Part shown: positions 34,266 to 45,186 of the stretch, piece after piece | How the letters are laid out: every line of letters begins with the position of its first letter | How positions within the stretch are numbered: position 1 is the first letter of the stretch | NCBI GenBank assembly: GCA_963576475.1 | Contig: OY754978.1 | Location: 5,665,929 to 5,729,928, forward strand | DNA from: Molanna angustata | Taxonomy: Eukaryota > Arthropoda > Insecta > Trichoptera > Molannidae | DNA length: 64,000 nt | Direction: 5' to 3' | Made by a program: the position numbers and the translations under genes | Notes under the pieces: generated by a model | Databases searched by the model: none | Told to the model about the DNA's origin: nothing | Seen by the model: only the letters and a program-made list of their open reading frames with translations

Positions 34266-34670
34266 TTGCCCCTACTTACCCCTAGCAGATACTCCTATGA
34301 CTGCAGAAGTGCGTCAATGCGGAAAACCCTCTACATAATTAGAACTGGGGTCGGTCGTACAAGGAAAAACCTCCAAAGATGGGGAATGGCTGAAGACGCG
34401 ATGTGCGACTGTGGACAAAGGCAGGACAGCGAGCACCTCCTAGCATGTCCAATGGCTCCTGGACAGTTTGATTGGGACACTCTTAATGAACAAACCCACC
34501 TAGAGGACAACGCAAAGGAGTTTGTGGGTTTTTGGGCCTGGATGGGCATTAATTTAGTCTCATGTGTTGACCGACACGACAAGAAGAAGATCATCTCTGC
34601 AATCTATTTTCTCCACCTTGTTCACTACGGCCCTAAAGAACGATCCAGTGTTGTTTCTGAACCATTTTGA
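34266..34670 (+). pseudogene. LINE C-terminal zinc-knuckle-like domain
   Basis: The 134-codon frame contains IIRTGVGRTRKNLQRWGM, then the Cys/His motif CDCGQRQDSEHLLACP. This resembles the C-terminal segment of jockey/R1-like LINE proteins (RTGxGR...CxCG...H...C), also seen at the end of the LINE at 43264-45186. No RT palm is present. The tail beyond residue 65 is not recognised. Confidence 0.6.
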
Positions 34671-34732
34671 TAAGATAGAAATTATGATCTTTAATATTAA
34701 AAAACGACTTCAAAACGAATGTGTGTGAAGAT

Positions 34733-34805
34733 TGAAAAATGTGGTGTTCGGTTCCACTCTGCTTACCCTATGAGGGACATGGCATGTTGGTATATAATGT
34801 AAGTA
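34733..34805 (+). mobile_element. RTE-like LINE 3' tail fragment
   Basis: GTGGTGTTCGGTTCC and CTATGAGGGACATGGCATG followed by a T-rich stretch; same family as 4456-4575. Confidence 0.55.
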
Positions 34806-34808
34806 TAT

Positions 34809-34990
34809 ATTTTTTTTTTTTAATTAAATGAATATGTCCTTGTATAACAAGTACATATACATCCTTATACATTCCCTAAACTAAGCATAAATGCTTGTAC
34901 TATAGGTGAATGGAAATCGGTCGTGGCAGGATTCGAACTCGCGACCTCTGGGTTGCTAGCCCAGCGCGCTAACCGCTCTGCCACCACCCA
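34809..34990 (-). mobile_element. tRNA-like SINE, family 1, copy 5
   Basis: Same body and A/B boxes as the other copies, but the anticodon loop reads CTAGCAA (AGC, Ala) and the anticodon stem CTGGG/CCCAG is perfectly paired. Confidence 0.85.
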
Positions 34991-34992
34991 TC

Positions 34993-35210
34993 TCACATTA
35001 TCACACCATTTAAAAAATTTTCAATAAAAATAGATAACTGTTGCCCAACTAGGTATACCTGTCCTAGGGCTAGCAGTGTACATATTATTATAATATTTCA
35101 CAGGACACATATAGGTTGTACCTATTTGCATTTTTAAAAAGTATCTAAACAATATAAACTTATCTATTGTATACAGATTAAAAAATGCAATTGGAGTCAT
35201 CATGATATGC
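34993..35210 (-). mobile_element. LINE 3' tail with hairpin (third copy)
   Basis: Colinear with 1862-2112: hairpin inner stem AGGT/ACCT and AATGGTGTGATAATG at the end. It directly abuts SINE copy 5. Confidence 0.55.
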
Positions 35211-35345
35211 ATATACATACATATTGTGTATGTAGGTATTTTGTCATTTTTATTTGTTAATTGATCAAATAATCTGAAATAGTATATTAATGGGTATTTT
35301 AAATCAAACAAATGATTTGGTCTACATATATATTTTTTCCTGAAT

Positions 35346-35386
35346 CCAGGACGACCGTTTCAGCTTATTAGGCCCTCATCAACTGG
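35346..35386 (-). ncRNA. Hammerhead-ribozyme-like motif (left arm)
   Basis: Read on the minus strand: stem I CCAG with CUGG; core UUGAUGA where CUGAUGA is expected; a weak stem II; GAA; a two-base-pair stem III (AC with GU, loop GGUC); cleavage triplet GUC. The C3-to-U change would be expected to weaken or abolish cleavage. Confidence 0.5.
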
Positions 35387-35861
35387 TAAACATAGAAACT
35401 CATTTATTATGCAATGTTTCTAATTTAATTGTATATAAGTACCTAGTTTTAAATTATGTGCAAATATTTACTTTATATACCTACACACCATGTACCTACC
35501 ACTATTATTCACCATTAATTTATTAATTTGTATAGAATGATCCCAATTTAAATTTGTGAATCTGGTTGTATACCTAATACCTATAATTTTGCCTCACCTA
35601 TTTTATTGCGGGTTTTTCGAAAAGTGGACCACTGGTATACAGACCAAAACTAACCCACAATAAAAATGTCCGGTCTTCACCCTTTCGGTAAAGTCTTTCA
35701 ATTATTTTTAAACAGATGTACTGCAGGTTTTTACATTACTTAAAACACCTGCATCGACGTAATTCCCAACATTAACTATAATACAACTGTATTGAACAAT
35801 TCATAATTGCAAAAATATACCGAATTTTAGTATATAAGAAAAAGCAGAGTTTCTATGTTTA

Positions 35862-35902
35862 CCAGTTGATAAGGGCCTAATAAGCTGAAACGGTCGTCCT
35901 GG
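35862..35902 (+). ncRNA. Hammerhead-ribozyme-like motif (right arm)
   Basis: Same layout as the left-arm motif but with core UUGAUAA, so two conserved core positions are changed. Very probably inactive. Confidence 0.45.
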
Positions 35903-35944
35903 ATTCAGGAAAAAATATATATGTAGACCAAATCATTTGTTTGA

Positions 35945-36142
35945 TCCAACTGTCGATTCGTTCATGAGAATTCAATTCTCTTAATGAATCGACATTATTA
36001 AGCCAAGATGCGTGTACGAAGGAAAATTTTGTATGGTGTAGTGGACTTTTTGCATGCTAATAACACCAACTAGAGGCCTCGCAGCATATATGTTCCCATA
36101 CATGGATTTACTCAGAATTCGGAGTAGAACATTTTATGTGAG

Positions 36143-36186
<44 letters not shown>

Positions 36187-36972
36187 TGTGTGTCTGTCCC
36201 CCCCTTATAACTTTTGATCCGCTCAATTTACAGAGCCCAATTTTTTAGAATACATAAACAGTTATAGGCCTACAAAACTTTTATACTCAGAATCTTGAAT
36301 TTGTTTCAGTCAGGGGTTATCAACTATTGAAATTTCGGTTTATTTTTCCATATATCTCAGAAACCATAAAAGCTAGAACGCTGAAATTTGGTATAAACAT
36401 GGACAAATACAAAATCACAAAAATTTTTTTTTTTTAAAATTCAGGGTTTCTCAAACATTTTTTATTAAGAAAAATATTTTTTTTATGATAAATTTTTGAG
36501 TTTAACTGCCTATATTTCCATTTTTTTAAAAAAATAAAGAAAAAAGCCGAAACACCCCAACTAGATCATTTAATTTTCTATAAAAAATATTACCATTGTA
36601 TTAGCACATCTCAAATTTTTTTAACAATTTTTATAAAAATTGAATTTAGTGACGACATTGCTTCATACAATTTGTATGGCAATAGCTACACACAATAATC
36701 TAAGAAGACTTAATAGTTTGATACTTATCTCCAAACATACATACATACCATCATGTTGTTTTCATATTCTGGGTAGGATCAAAGGACTGACCTTCATACT
36801 ATCCTATTTTGACATACATACCTAGGTAAGTACATGTATTGTATAGAAAACCAAATATCTTAAAATATTAAATAATTTGTATTTATGGGTTTATAGTTTG
36901 GTACTAATTCTACAACTGTAGGTACATACTATCACTATCGACAGTTGGATCTCATGTGTTACATGCAACTAG
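35945..36972 (+). mobile_element. Helitron inserted in the Penelope-like right arm
   Basis: Starts TCCAACTGTCGATTCG after A and ends CATGCAACTAG before T; (TG)n at about 36143-36180. Removing it restores the arm ...TTTGA|TTTAAAATACCC, the exact inverse of the left arm, so the A/T insertion site is directly visible. Confidence 0.93.
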
Positions 36973-37051
36973 TTTAAAATACCCATTATTATGGAATTCT
37001 ACATATTCAACACCGTCAGTATTGACAAAATTAAAAAATCTGAAATAGTAT

Positions 37052-37687
37052 CTCTTACTCAATACCTTTGCCATTCGAGGATAGGAATAAGTTTATAATG
37101 TATTTGCATTTGATCACAGTTTTCGAATAAATTATATTCTCAACATATTTACATGGTTGCATGATAACTAGTTATTTTAATACTACTAATTATTTTTTGT
37201 GTTAAAATTTTCGCGTTTAGTGTCAACCTTGACAGCTCAAATTTCTTTGGACCCATTGGACATACGGACCTTGTAGCCACGAAGAACAACTTTCACGGCT
37301 TTCACGACTTTCTGTCTTAAATTCGGTGCACTCTTATCTTCACTATCAGTTAACAGTGAGCTAGTTGTTTCCACATGATTAGCTCTCTTAGGCACTTTAA
37401 GTGTAGCGTCTGCAAGGTTTTAGAGTTCTCTTGACTCTTCTTATGGTCTTTCAGAGTTTTGCACGGGGGCGTTATTAGTCCCCATAAGCAGAACGAATGT
37501 TGGCTAGGGAAGAACAGCTCATCTGATCTTGGTAAAGTGAGCTGTGGTGTATTCTAAGGTCTAGTCAAGCATCAATCTTGACAGCTGCGATACTATTTGC
37601 AACATGGCTTAAGACATACAACATTCAACTGATTAAATTTTATTTGACAATACTTGATTACATCTTCCTCTCCTCTTCCTTTCCTTT
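37052..37687. other. Unassigned DNA, possible decayed coding sequence on minus strand
   Basis: A minus-strand stretch near 37245-37420 reads NLRQKVVKAVKVVLRGYKV without a stop for about 50 codons. I do not recognise it; frames break on both sides. Confidence 0.3.
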
Positions 37688-37845
37688 TCCTTACATTATT
37701 TAGTTTTCCTATCATTGCTATGAATTGTTCTTATATTATGTTTTCTTTTTTTTTACTTTTCTTCTGCAATCTTTATTTATTGTCATCAACTTATTGCCAT
37801 ATTACACACTGTTTTGTAAATTTAACAGTTACTCTGTTTACAGCC
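37688..37845 (+). mobile_element. LINE 3' UTR fragment
   Basis: Matches 26355-26515 (TTTTCCTATCATT, TATTTATTGTCATCAACTTA, CACACTGTTTTGTAAATTTAAC). Confidence 0.5.
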
Positions 37846-38070
37846 TAGGACGATGAAAACAGAAAAGAGTGGAAGCACTATTCTAAGCCGGTGCCTCACC
37901 ATCAAATCAGTAAACCAAAATGTTCAATTCTGAAAACTTGTCTTGCCTGTGCTAGTTCTGAAGTTTGACGAATGGCGTGTTATGACAGGGGCCTATAATC
38001 GATATATTTTTGACAAATGAGCTTAACATAGTTGAGAGGCGCACTGGCATTTTGACACTGTTATCACATG

Positions 38071-38598
38071 CAGGGCCGGATAAACGTGTTTTTGCGCCCG
38101 TAGCAATATATTAGAATCCGCCCCCCCCCCCACCATTTTTTTTTTTAATTTTGATTGTAGAACAATTTAAAATTATGTAAAATTACATCGGGTCTAAAAT
38201 GACGAATCAGTTTATTAATATTACCTAAACCTACATAGGTATTAAGTTGTTTATTATTATTTATAAAAAAAAGCCAAAATTGGAGATTCATAATAATATT
38301 ACATATTTCCAATGTCGTATTACATTATTTGAGTCAATTTTGTTTTGTTTGACAACACCAGATATAATGTCTAAATAACATGTTTAAAGTAGGCGAGCAA
38401 GATAATATTAGCACTAAGTGGGATTTTTTACATACACACCATCATGCCGAGCCTCTGTCCGGGTACGCGAAGATAATCGAGTGCCATACCTGCAGTTTTT
38501 TGATTTATATGATTTACATTTTAGAATTTTAAACGCCTTTTTTAAGACAACCGCCCTGACTTCTTGTTCCTGATTGTTCTATGATTAATCCGGCCCTG
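38071..38598. mobile_element. hAT-like non-autonomous element, 528 bp
   Basis: Ends CAGGGCCGGATAAAC and, inverted, CAGGGCCGGATTAATC. Flanked by 8-bp direct repeats ATCACATG and ATCCCATG (7 of 8 match), the hAT target size. No transposase. Contains a degenerate RTE 3' tail at about 38433-38505 (minus). Confidence 0.85.
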
Positions 38599-38756
38599 AT
38601 CCCATGTCCCATACATTACGCACGATAAATAAAATCAAAGATGTTTTAAATTTTGTGCCGTTCTGAAGGATATTTAATATTGTAAAAACGAAAGACAAAA
38701 ATTAAACCAAGTCGTTCCATTCGTCATGAAGAGTCGAATTAGACAAATTAATTTAT

Positions 38757-38966
38757 TTATTTAAATCTTTCTGTACATATAATTAGCACACTGTCGGGCT
38801 TATTGCCTAATGGCAATTTTTTCTAACAAACCAGTGTTTCCAGCCCAGAGAAGCAATATTTGCGTGAGAAATGAATTTAAATAAATTTCTCCTCTGCTGG
38901 GGATCGAACCCATGACGCTCGCACTGACATTAAACGGCTAACCAACTTTGCCACGCGGCGGTCGGC
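38757..38966 (-). mobile_element. tRNA-derived SINE, family 4
   Basis: Head on the minus strand: A-box region GTGGCAAAGTTGGTTAGCCG and B-box GGGTTCGATCCCC. The body includes GCTTCTCTGGGCTGG. The end carries hairpin TTGCC-ATTA-GGCAA and AATTATATGTACAG, shared with the LINE tail at 26331-26592. Confidence 0.8.
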
Positions 38967-39029
38967 ATAGTTGATAAGCCGTTTACATACATATCATCAT
39001 ACCATCGTTGGTAAACATACATACATAAA

Positions 39030-39350
39030 ACCGTTGGTAAACATACATACATACAATTACACCATGCCCAATACGGAGTAAGCAGAGAGAAACGAGCACC
39101 ATACTCCTCTATTTTTGCACACATTTCTAGCTTCCTTTACATCTATGCATCGTCTCATACGTGCTCGTCGATTTTTCAAGCTATATTTCCTTCAATCAAA
39201 ATATCATGCACATGGTCATGCCATCTCTTTCTGGTGCGGTCCCTGCTATTCACCCCATCTCTTACACCCATGTATGTTTTTTTGGTCAGTCGTTCGTTAT
39301 TCATTCTTTCAAAATGTCCAAACCACCTCAAGGGATTCACTTTTGTTTTA
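39030..39350 (-). pseudogene. RTE-like LINE fragment
   Basis: Aligns with the last third of the RT at 27689-28576 and its TATG tail. Frames are broken; recognisable pieces include the block equivalent to CMRRCMDVKEARNVC. Confidence 0.7.
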
Positions 39351-39599
39351 CTTAAATAAACAAATAAAATAAATCATACTGGTAAAAAAAGAGACAACTT
39401 ATAAATCTGTTTTGATTTGTACCTAATTATGGTTTTAATATCAGTATTTTCATCTTAGATTATATATGATACAGATAACTAGTCAGCGCAATGAAAGTAT
39501 TACAACTAAAACTAAGAACAATGTTCTGAGTTCCACTCGCCCAGCCGTCAATACAGTCATAGAACACATAGTAGTTCACGTAAAATCTATTTTCTATGC

Positions 39600-40330
39600 A
39601 GTATACTAGCGACGGGGAAAAATGAATGATCCGTATTATTTGACCGGATCATTAAATTGAATCGGTGACTCACGGTTCACGTTGCCACAACGATCCGCTC
39701 ATGAACCAGACATCACTCTCACACTTTCTATCTCATATAAAATATATCGTTAGAATGCGATACACAGAACGACTCATCGATTCCGGATCATGTGTTCTCT
39801 TGCTCTAATCCACGTAAAGTATATACACAAACCGACTCATGGCAATCTTCGATTCACAACTAATTCATTATGGTTCAAAAAATCTAATTCATTGCGGTTC
39901 TTAAATATGTTAAGCAATTTTGACCGCAACACACTTTGAAAAACAAATACGTAAAGTCTATAATTGAATATACTATTTTGAATGCGATCTGCTATCTCAT
40001 ACTTCTTTTGAGATAAAGAGAGATGGCAATCTTCGATTCACAACTAATTCATTATGGTTCATAAAATATTTAAGCAATATTGACCATTAAGTACATTGAA
40101 ATGCAAGCATTTTAACGCCTAAATTTGCATATCATATTTTGAATCGGTTTTGTTTTCTCTGTCATACTACGTACATGTTATGCACGATAGATAAGGATAG
40201 CCATATTTGAATCATATTGAATCGAAGAGCGAATTGATGATCCGCATAAATTTCATGAATCGATTTGAAAAGACAGGATCTTACAAAAATATCGAACTTT
40301 GCACCACTACAGTAAACGTACACCTACCGA
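39600..40330. repeat. Repeat region with a 184-bp direct duplication
   Basis: GGCAATCTTCGATTCACAAC and the following TAATTCATTATGGTTCA occur at 39841 and again at 40025. Surroundings are rich in ATGATCCG/GAATCG motifs. Probably an old mobile element; no ends identified. Confidence 0.45.
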
Positions 40331-40797
40331 TTCGATTACCGATCTACCGCCTCACACATACATGTAAATAAAACTTGTCATACATTTGAATTCGAAATTT
40401 ATATTGCGCACGGCTCCTGTACATTATAATTCTATGATATTACTATTTATTTTTCACTTACTGTTTTTATATAAAAATAAATACTACCTTCAATATATAA
40501 ATACTCTGTACGAATTTCTTTTAAAAGTTCTTAATTTATTAATCACACGTGTCATACGTTTTAGGTATAAGTATACCTGATGATATATTTCCCTATCACG
40601 TAAACTGGGGAAATGTCTTTATAGGCCCGGTATTACAGTCTGAGTTTAAGATTTACTCAAGCTTTACAAAAATATAGCGTATTACAGTGTCCATTTAGGC
40701 CTAATCTTCCCTCAAATACGTCACTAAAACAACAAATATTTAACTCAACGTTTCTGGCGGATCAAGTAATTAACGGTGAGTCAACTGTCATTTGCTA

Positions 40798-40879
40798 GGC
40801 AACGCGTGTAGTTTCAGTTTCTATCACTAGAGGCGTTAGGCAACGAGTGTAGTTTCAGTTTCTATCACTAGAGGCGTTA
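40798..40879. repeat. 41-bp tandem duplication
   Basis: GGCAACG(C/A)GTGTAGTTTC through CTAGAGGCGTTA twice, one difference. Confidence 0.9.
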
Positions 40880-41146
40880 GTTGTATCGACGGTGGCGCCA
40901 CACAACAAAATAAACTGACAGCCATATTGAAACGAACATGGGCATTTAAAAGCATTATTTTGGTGAAAAAAATTAAATTTACCATGTTGGATAGATTAAA
41001 TTTACCAATAGTATTTCAAGTGGTAGCGTCCCGTTTTGTAGTTCGTATTATTTGAGGTTATTTAAAATTTGACAGATTTTATTTTATTTATCGTATGATA
41101 CTAGTGAATCAAATGTTAGTCAAAATGAACAAAACACAGCACTGAC

Positions 41147-43286
41147 AGCAGGCAAACACAAAACAGCACGATATATCAATCACACATTCACGTCGAGGGC
41201 TCCGAGCCAATCCACAAATGCTGGTGTCAATTCGCAAATGTCCGACTTTGGGCCTTCATATGCATGGACGCTGCATTCTTCCAATATGTCATTTATTTAG
41301 CAAACATTTTCAATCATCATATGTAATTGATTATAGTAACCAAAATTTATCTGTGCCTACTGATCTCATAACTGATTCTTCGTTTGATGGATTAGGAAAT
41401 ATCAATATTAATGATGCTTTAGTTTTTAAATATTTACACGCCATTGACAGTAGGAAGGGGGCGGGCAACGATGGCATATCACCATTCTTTGTAAAACAAT
41501 GCGCTACCACTCTCTCCTTCCCACTTAGTTTATTGTTCAAGATGTCAATTTCTAAGGGTAAATTTCCGATGAAATTCAAAGAGGCGCTGGTCATACCAAT
41601 TCATAAATCTGGTCCAATTAATGAAATTCAAAATTATCGTCCAATATCGATTCTTCCAGTTTTTAGCAAAATTTTTGAACGTATTATTTATGATCAAATT
41701 TATTCAACCGTTAAACTCAATATTCAAAACCAACAACACGGATTTCTACGTCATCGCTCAGTTCTTTCGAACTTAACAATTTTCACCGAATACATCACAA
41801 GTAATATGGATGAACGATCTCAAGTGGATGTTATCTATACTGACTATGCAAAGGCATTCGACAAGGTCGATCATAATATTCTCATTTCGAAATTGCAACA
41901 TATAGGTTTTCACGGTGACTTGCTCAGGTGGTTCGATTCATATGTTCGGAACAGACTGCAGTCGGTGTTGGTCGAAGGGTTCAAATCTGACTTCTTCAAT
42001 CCACCCTCAGGGGTCCCTCAAGGATCTCACTTAGGCCCCTTACTCTTTAATATCTATACCTATGATATTTATAAATGTTTTATTTTTTCTCATTATCTTG
42101 CATTTGCCGATGATATGAAAATTTACTTGACTATTAAATCTACAACTGACTGTAATAACCTACAACAAGACCTTAACAGATTATTTGCATACTGTCAATC
42201 AAACAAACTTGTACTCAACATAGCCAAGTGTAACAAAATAACTTTTACTCGAAATATTAATAAAATCAACTATACTTACACTTTTAATAGTTCGGGAATA
42301 AAGGAAGTAGATCATATCCGTGATTTGGGAGTTATATTAGATTCTAAATTAAATTTCATCCAACATATTAATCATGTAATATCAAAAGCCAACAAAATGC
42401 TTGGATTTATAATTAGAATATCAAAACCTTTCAGAAACAGTAAAACTTTTTATACACTCTACTCAGCATATATACGTCCTCAACTCGAATTCTGCACACA
42501 GATATGGTCCCCCTTCTATGGCGTCCACATAGCTAGAATCGAGAGAATTCAACGCAAATTTTTTAACTTTTTAAATTACAAATTACGACTTAACTTTGAT
42601 AGCTATCGTGATTCAATTAAATACCACAAATATGATACCCTAGAATCCAGAAGAACCTTATTCGACCAATTAATGCTTCATAAAATTTTGAACGATGCTA
42701 TGGACTCGCCTGAGCTTGTCAGTTTTGTGAATATTCGGGTCCCGGGAAGGTCAGTTCGCCAGTCAAACATCTTACATGTTCCACACTGTAGAACCAATTT
42801 GCGGATGAATGCTACGATCCCACGCATCTGTCGTAGATTTAATGCATTATTTTCGATGCATGCTGATATCTTTGATTCATCTATTAATCAGTTTCGCCAC
42901 GAGGTAATGCGTGTAATTTGCGGCAGTGAATAGTGGTTTCGTATTTTTCAACATTATTTCTACATATGTAGGTATATGAGATTTGCTCTCCCTGTCCGTC
43001 CTCTCCCTTTCCATATTTCCTGTTCCCACTTTTTATAACAAAATATGCTTATTCTAACGTTGTTTTTTTTTTTATTGAAATTGTTTGTTATTTTTAAATA
43101 TGCATATTCTTTTGTTTTCTTTATTTTGTATTCATGTGGATAGTTTGTACTACTTACCATTCTATTATTATGTGAAACAATGTTATTGGGTGTACAGATT
43201 GTTGTATACTTCTTTTATAATTATCATGTACTTTTCTATCTGTACTCCTGTTTTGTTTCCTAATCAAAAATAAAAATAAAAATAAA
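41147..43286 (+). mobile_element. 5'-truncated CR1/jockey-group LINE (LINE 1)
   Basis: Contains the RT frame at 41218-42933, a T-rich 3' UTR and an AAAAATAAAAATAAAA tail ending at about 43286. The 5' limit is uncertain. It lies inside or against LINE 2, and their 3' ends meet at 43286-43290. Confidence 0.75.
41218..42933 (+). CDS. LINE reverse transcriptase, 571 residues
   Basis: The palm and thumb are complete. RT fingers begin near residue 65 (SRKGAGNDGISPFFVK at 78-93). The first catalytic aspartate is in IYTDYAKAFDKVDH (D209), the NPPSGVPQGSHLGPLLF block is at 261-277, and the second catalytic box is AFADDMKIY (D298, D299). A thumb and C-terminal domain follow, with DLGVILDSKLNF and YIRPQLEFCTQIWSP. 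The apurinic endonuclease domain that precedes RT in full elements is absent, and the frame stays open about 24 codons upstream of this Met to a stop. The intact catalytic residues suggest a young insertion. Clade (CR1 or jockey) not resolved by eye. Confidence 0.85.
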   Translation: MLVSIRKCPTLGLHMHGRCILPICHLFSKHFQSSYVIDYSNQNLSVPTDLITDSSFDGLGNININDALVFKYLHAIDSRKGAGNDGISPFFVKQCATTLSFPLSLLFKMSISKGKFPMKFKEALVIPIHKSGPINEIQNYRPISILPVFSKIFERIIYDQIYSTVKLNIQNQQHGFLRHRSVLSNLTIFTEYITSNMDERSQVDVIYTDYAKAFDKVDHNILISKLQHIGFHGDLLRWFDSYVRNRLQSVLVEGFKSDFFNPPSGVPQGSHLGPLLFNIYTYDIYKCFIFSHYLAFADDMKIYLTIKSTTDCNNLQQDLNRLFAYCQSNKLVLNIAKCNKITFTRNINKINYTYTFNSSGIKEVDHIRDLGVILDSKLNFIQHINHVISKANKMLGFIIRISKPFRNSKTFYTLYSAYIRPQLEFCTQIWSPFYGVHIARIERIQRKFFNFLNYKLRLNFDSYRDSIKYHKYDTLESRRTLFDQLMLHKILNDAMDSPELVSFVNIRVPGRSVRQSNILHVPHCRTNLRMNATIPRICRRFNALFSMHADIFDSSINQFRHEVMRVICGSE

Positions 43287-45186
43287 ATATGTGTTGCATT
43301 GTTTGAAAGGGGTGGCCACAATCGCATTGTGCGGATGGAACAATGCCCCACTTTGCCATAAGGTAGTTGCAGCGTCCATGTCCAGTGCGGATCCTATTCA
43401 GGGAGGTCCACAGCCTTCTTGGCAGCTCGAAACCTGGGGGTATCTTCGTTGGAGTTTCCATATACTTATTAACATCCAAGTTGGAGCTTACCCAGTCACT
43501 GTGCCAAGTCTCATTCAGGCTGAAGTCCTCACTAATAAGGTTACATCCGAGTTTCGCTGCTGGATTCCTTGAAGCAAGTCTTTGCTGTCCCTCAGACGGA
43601 ACATCACTGTGGATTGGCAAAGCGCTATTGTCACAAATTCTCTTCCATAGATTAAATAGGGAGAATTTTCTTCTTGCGTCAGGGGGAGGTATATGTGCGA
43701 GCACAGGAAGCCACTTTATTGGGGTAGACCGGATGGTGCCGCTAATGGTCCTCATGGCCACATTCAGTTGAGTGTCAACTAGTTTTGTATGTGCACTATT
43801 GAGCCATACAGGAGCACAGTACTCTGCTACCGAATATACAAGGGCAAGTGAAGATGTTCTAAGGACTGTTGCACTAGCCCCCCAAGTTGTTCCTGCCAGT
43901 TTATGGATGATGTTATTTCTGGACTTTAGTTTAGCAGCTGTTTTTTCCAGGTGTTTTTTGAATGTTAGAGTTCTGTCTAGTGTGATTCCTAAGTATACTG
44001 GTTGGTGGTTGTGGGTGAGTCTACTTCCGCAGAAGTGTACATTTAGTTTGTGATTTGCATCTCGGTTACTAAGGTGAAAGCAACTAACTTCTGTTTTATT
44101 TGCGTTTGGTTTAAGTCTCCATTTATAAAAGTAGCTCTGTAACTTTTGAAGGTCTGATTCAAGTTGAACTTCGCATTCTTTAAAAGACAGTTTTTGTGTA
44201 GCTATGCCCAGATCATCTGCATATGAGAACTGATTGCACTGTGTTGATGGGATATCACTAATATACAAATTGAAAAGCAGTGGGGAAAGAACTGATCCCT
44301 GAGGTAGTCCATTGTTGAGCATTCGTGGTTTACTAATCTTATCTCCCAAGTGAACAGTAAATTGTCTATTACTCAGCATGTTGTTTATAACAGTAAACAT
44401 AGCCTTTGAGGGAATTACATCCGCAAGTTTGGAAAGGAGTCCCTGTCTCCAAACAGTATCATATGCTGCTGTTAAATCTATGAAAGCAACCCCAGTTTTC
44501 AGCTTCTTCTCAAAGCCCTTTTCTATGTGTGTAGCTAAGGCCAGTACTTGATCACAACAGTTACGGTGAGCTCGAAATCCTGCTTGGGTAATGGGTATTA
44601 TTTTATCAATATCTGGCATAATTCTGTTGTATATCAGTCTTTCAATCACTTTGAGGCAGATGCTGAGAAGGGCGATAGGACGGTAATTTTCGGGAGCCTC
44701 TGGAGATTTGTTTGGTTTAAGTACAGCAATTATCTTCGACTTCTTGAAAGCTTTGGGTAGTTTTCCTGTTGATAATATGTCATTATAGAAGTTCAGGAGC
44801 CAGTGTCTGATATTTGGTCCTGCGTAGGTAATAAACTCTGGAAATATATTATCAAGGCCACAGGCTTTTCCCTTTTTTAGCATTTTTATTGCTTTTTCAA
44901 GGTCATCCTGTTCAAATGGTCTGCAATATGTGGTATTTGATTGAAGGTTTTGCTTTTTTGATGTAAGAGATTTTCGGATGAGCTGAGAAAAGTGCTTGTC
45001 TCCAGCGATTTTTGAAGTAGTTATTATTTTGTTAGCAATTAAATTTGGATTAATGTTGCAGTTGTTTGGTTTACTTGGCTGGCTACTACCAAGATTTTTT
45101 AAAAGTCTCCACGCTTTTTTGCTTGTTCTTTTGAAATTAAGGCTTTCCATGGTCTCCATCCATTTCTTTCTGCGGCTTTCGTCCAA
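43264..45186 (-). CDS. LINE 2 reverse transcriptase, 640 residues
   Basis: Fingers carry KKGKACGLDNIFPEF (about 104-118) and KPNKSPEAPENYRPIALLS (157-175). Catalytic residues lie in VAFIDLTAAYDTVW (D237) and QFSYADDLGIAT (D324, D325), with NNGLPQGSVLSPLLFN at 291-306. The thumb has VYLGITLDRTLTF. The C-terminal domain has RIRTGHGRC and the start of a Cys/His knuckle, CDCGHPFQTMQHI. After QHI the frame runs into the inverted tail of LINE 1, giving an artificial FYFYFYF end, so the last cysteine is lost. The frame should join the endonuclease upstream but is shifted. Confidence 0.85.
   Translation of the reverse strand: MDESRRKKWMETMESLNFKRTSKKAWRLLKNLGSSQPSKPNNCNINPNLIANKIITTSKIAGDKHFSQLIRKSLTSKKQNLQSNTTYCRPFEQDDLEKAIKMLKKGKACGLDNIFPEFITYAGPNIRHWLLNFYNDILSTGKLPKAFKKSKIIAVLKPNKSPEAPENYRPIALLSICLKVIERLIYNRIMPDIDKIIPITQAGFRAHRNCCDQVLALATHIEKGFEKKLKTGVAFIDLTAAYDTVWRQGLLSKLADVIPSKAMFTVINNMLSNRQFTVHLGDKISKPRMLNNGLPQGSVLSPLLFNLYISDIPSTQCNQFSYADDLGIATQKLSFKECEVQLESDLQKLQSYFYKWRLKPNANKTEVSCFHLSNRDANHKLNVHFCGSRLTHNHQPVYLGITLDRTLTFKKHLEKTAAKLKSRNNIIHKLAGTTWGASATVLRTSSLALVYSVAEYCAPVWLNSAHTKLVDTQLNVAMRTISGTIRSTPIKWLPVLAHIPPPDARRKFSLFNLWKRICDNSALPIHSDVPSEGQQRLASRNPAAKLGCNLISEDFSLNETWHSDWVSSNLDVNKYMETPTKIPPGFELPRRLWTSLNRIRTGHGRCNYLMAKWGIVPSAQCDCGHPFQTMQHIFYFYFYF

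Larger units (their letters stand above)
35286..37036. mobile_element. Penelope-like element remnant with inverted arms, split by a Helitron
   Basis: A 15-bp direct repeat AATCTGAAATAGTAT flanks the unit (35271-35285 and 37037-37051). The left arm, from TAATGGGTATTTTAAATC through CATAGAAACTC, is inverted in the right arm, which the Helitron at 35945-36972 interrupts. Each arm carries a hammerhead-ribozyme-like motif. Hammerheads with a tiny stem III are known in the terminal repeats of Penelope-like elements; the family call rests on this and on the GIY-YIG copy at 48855-49463. No RT is left. Confidence 0.6.
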
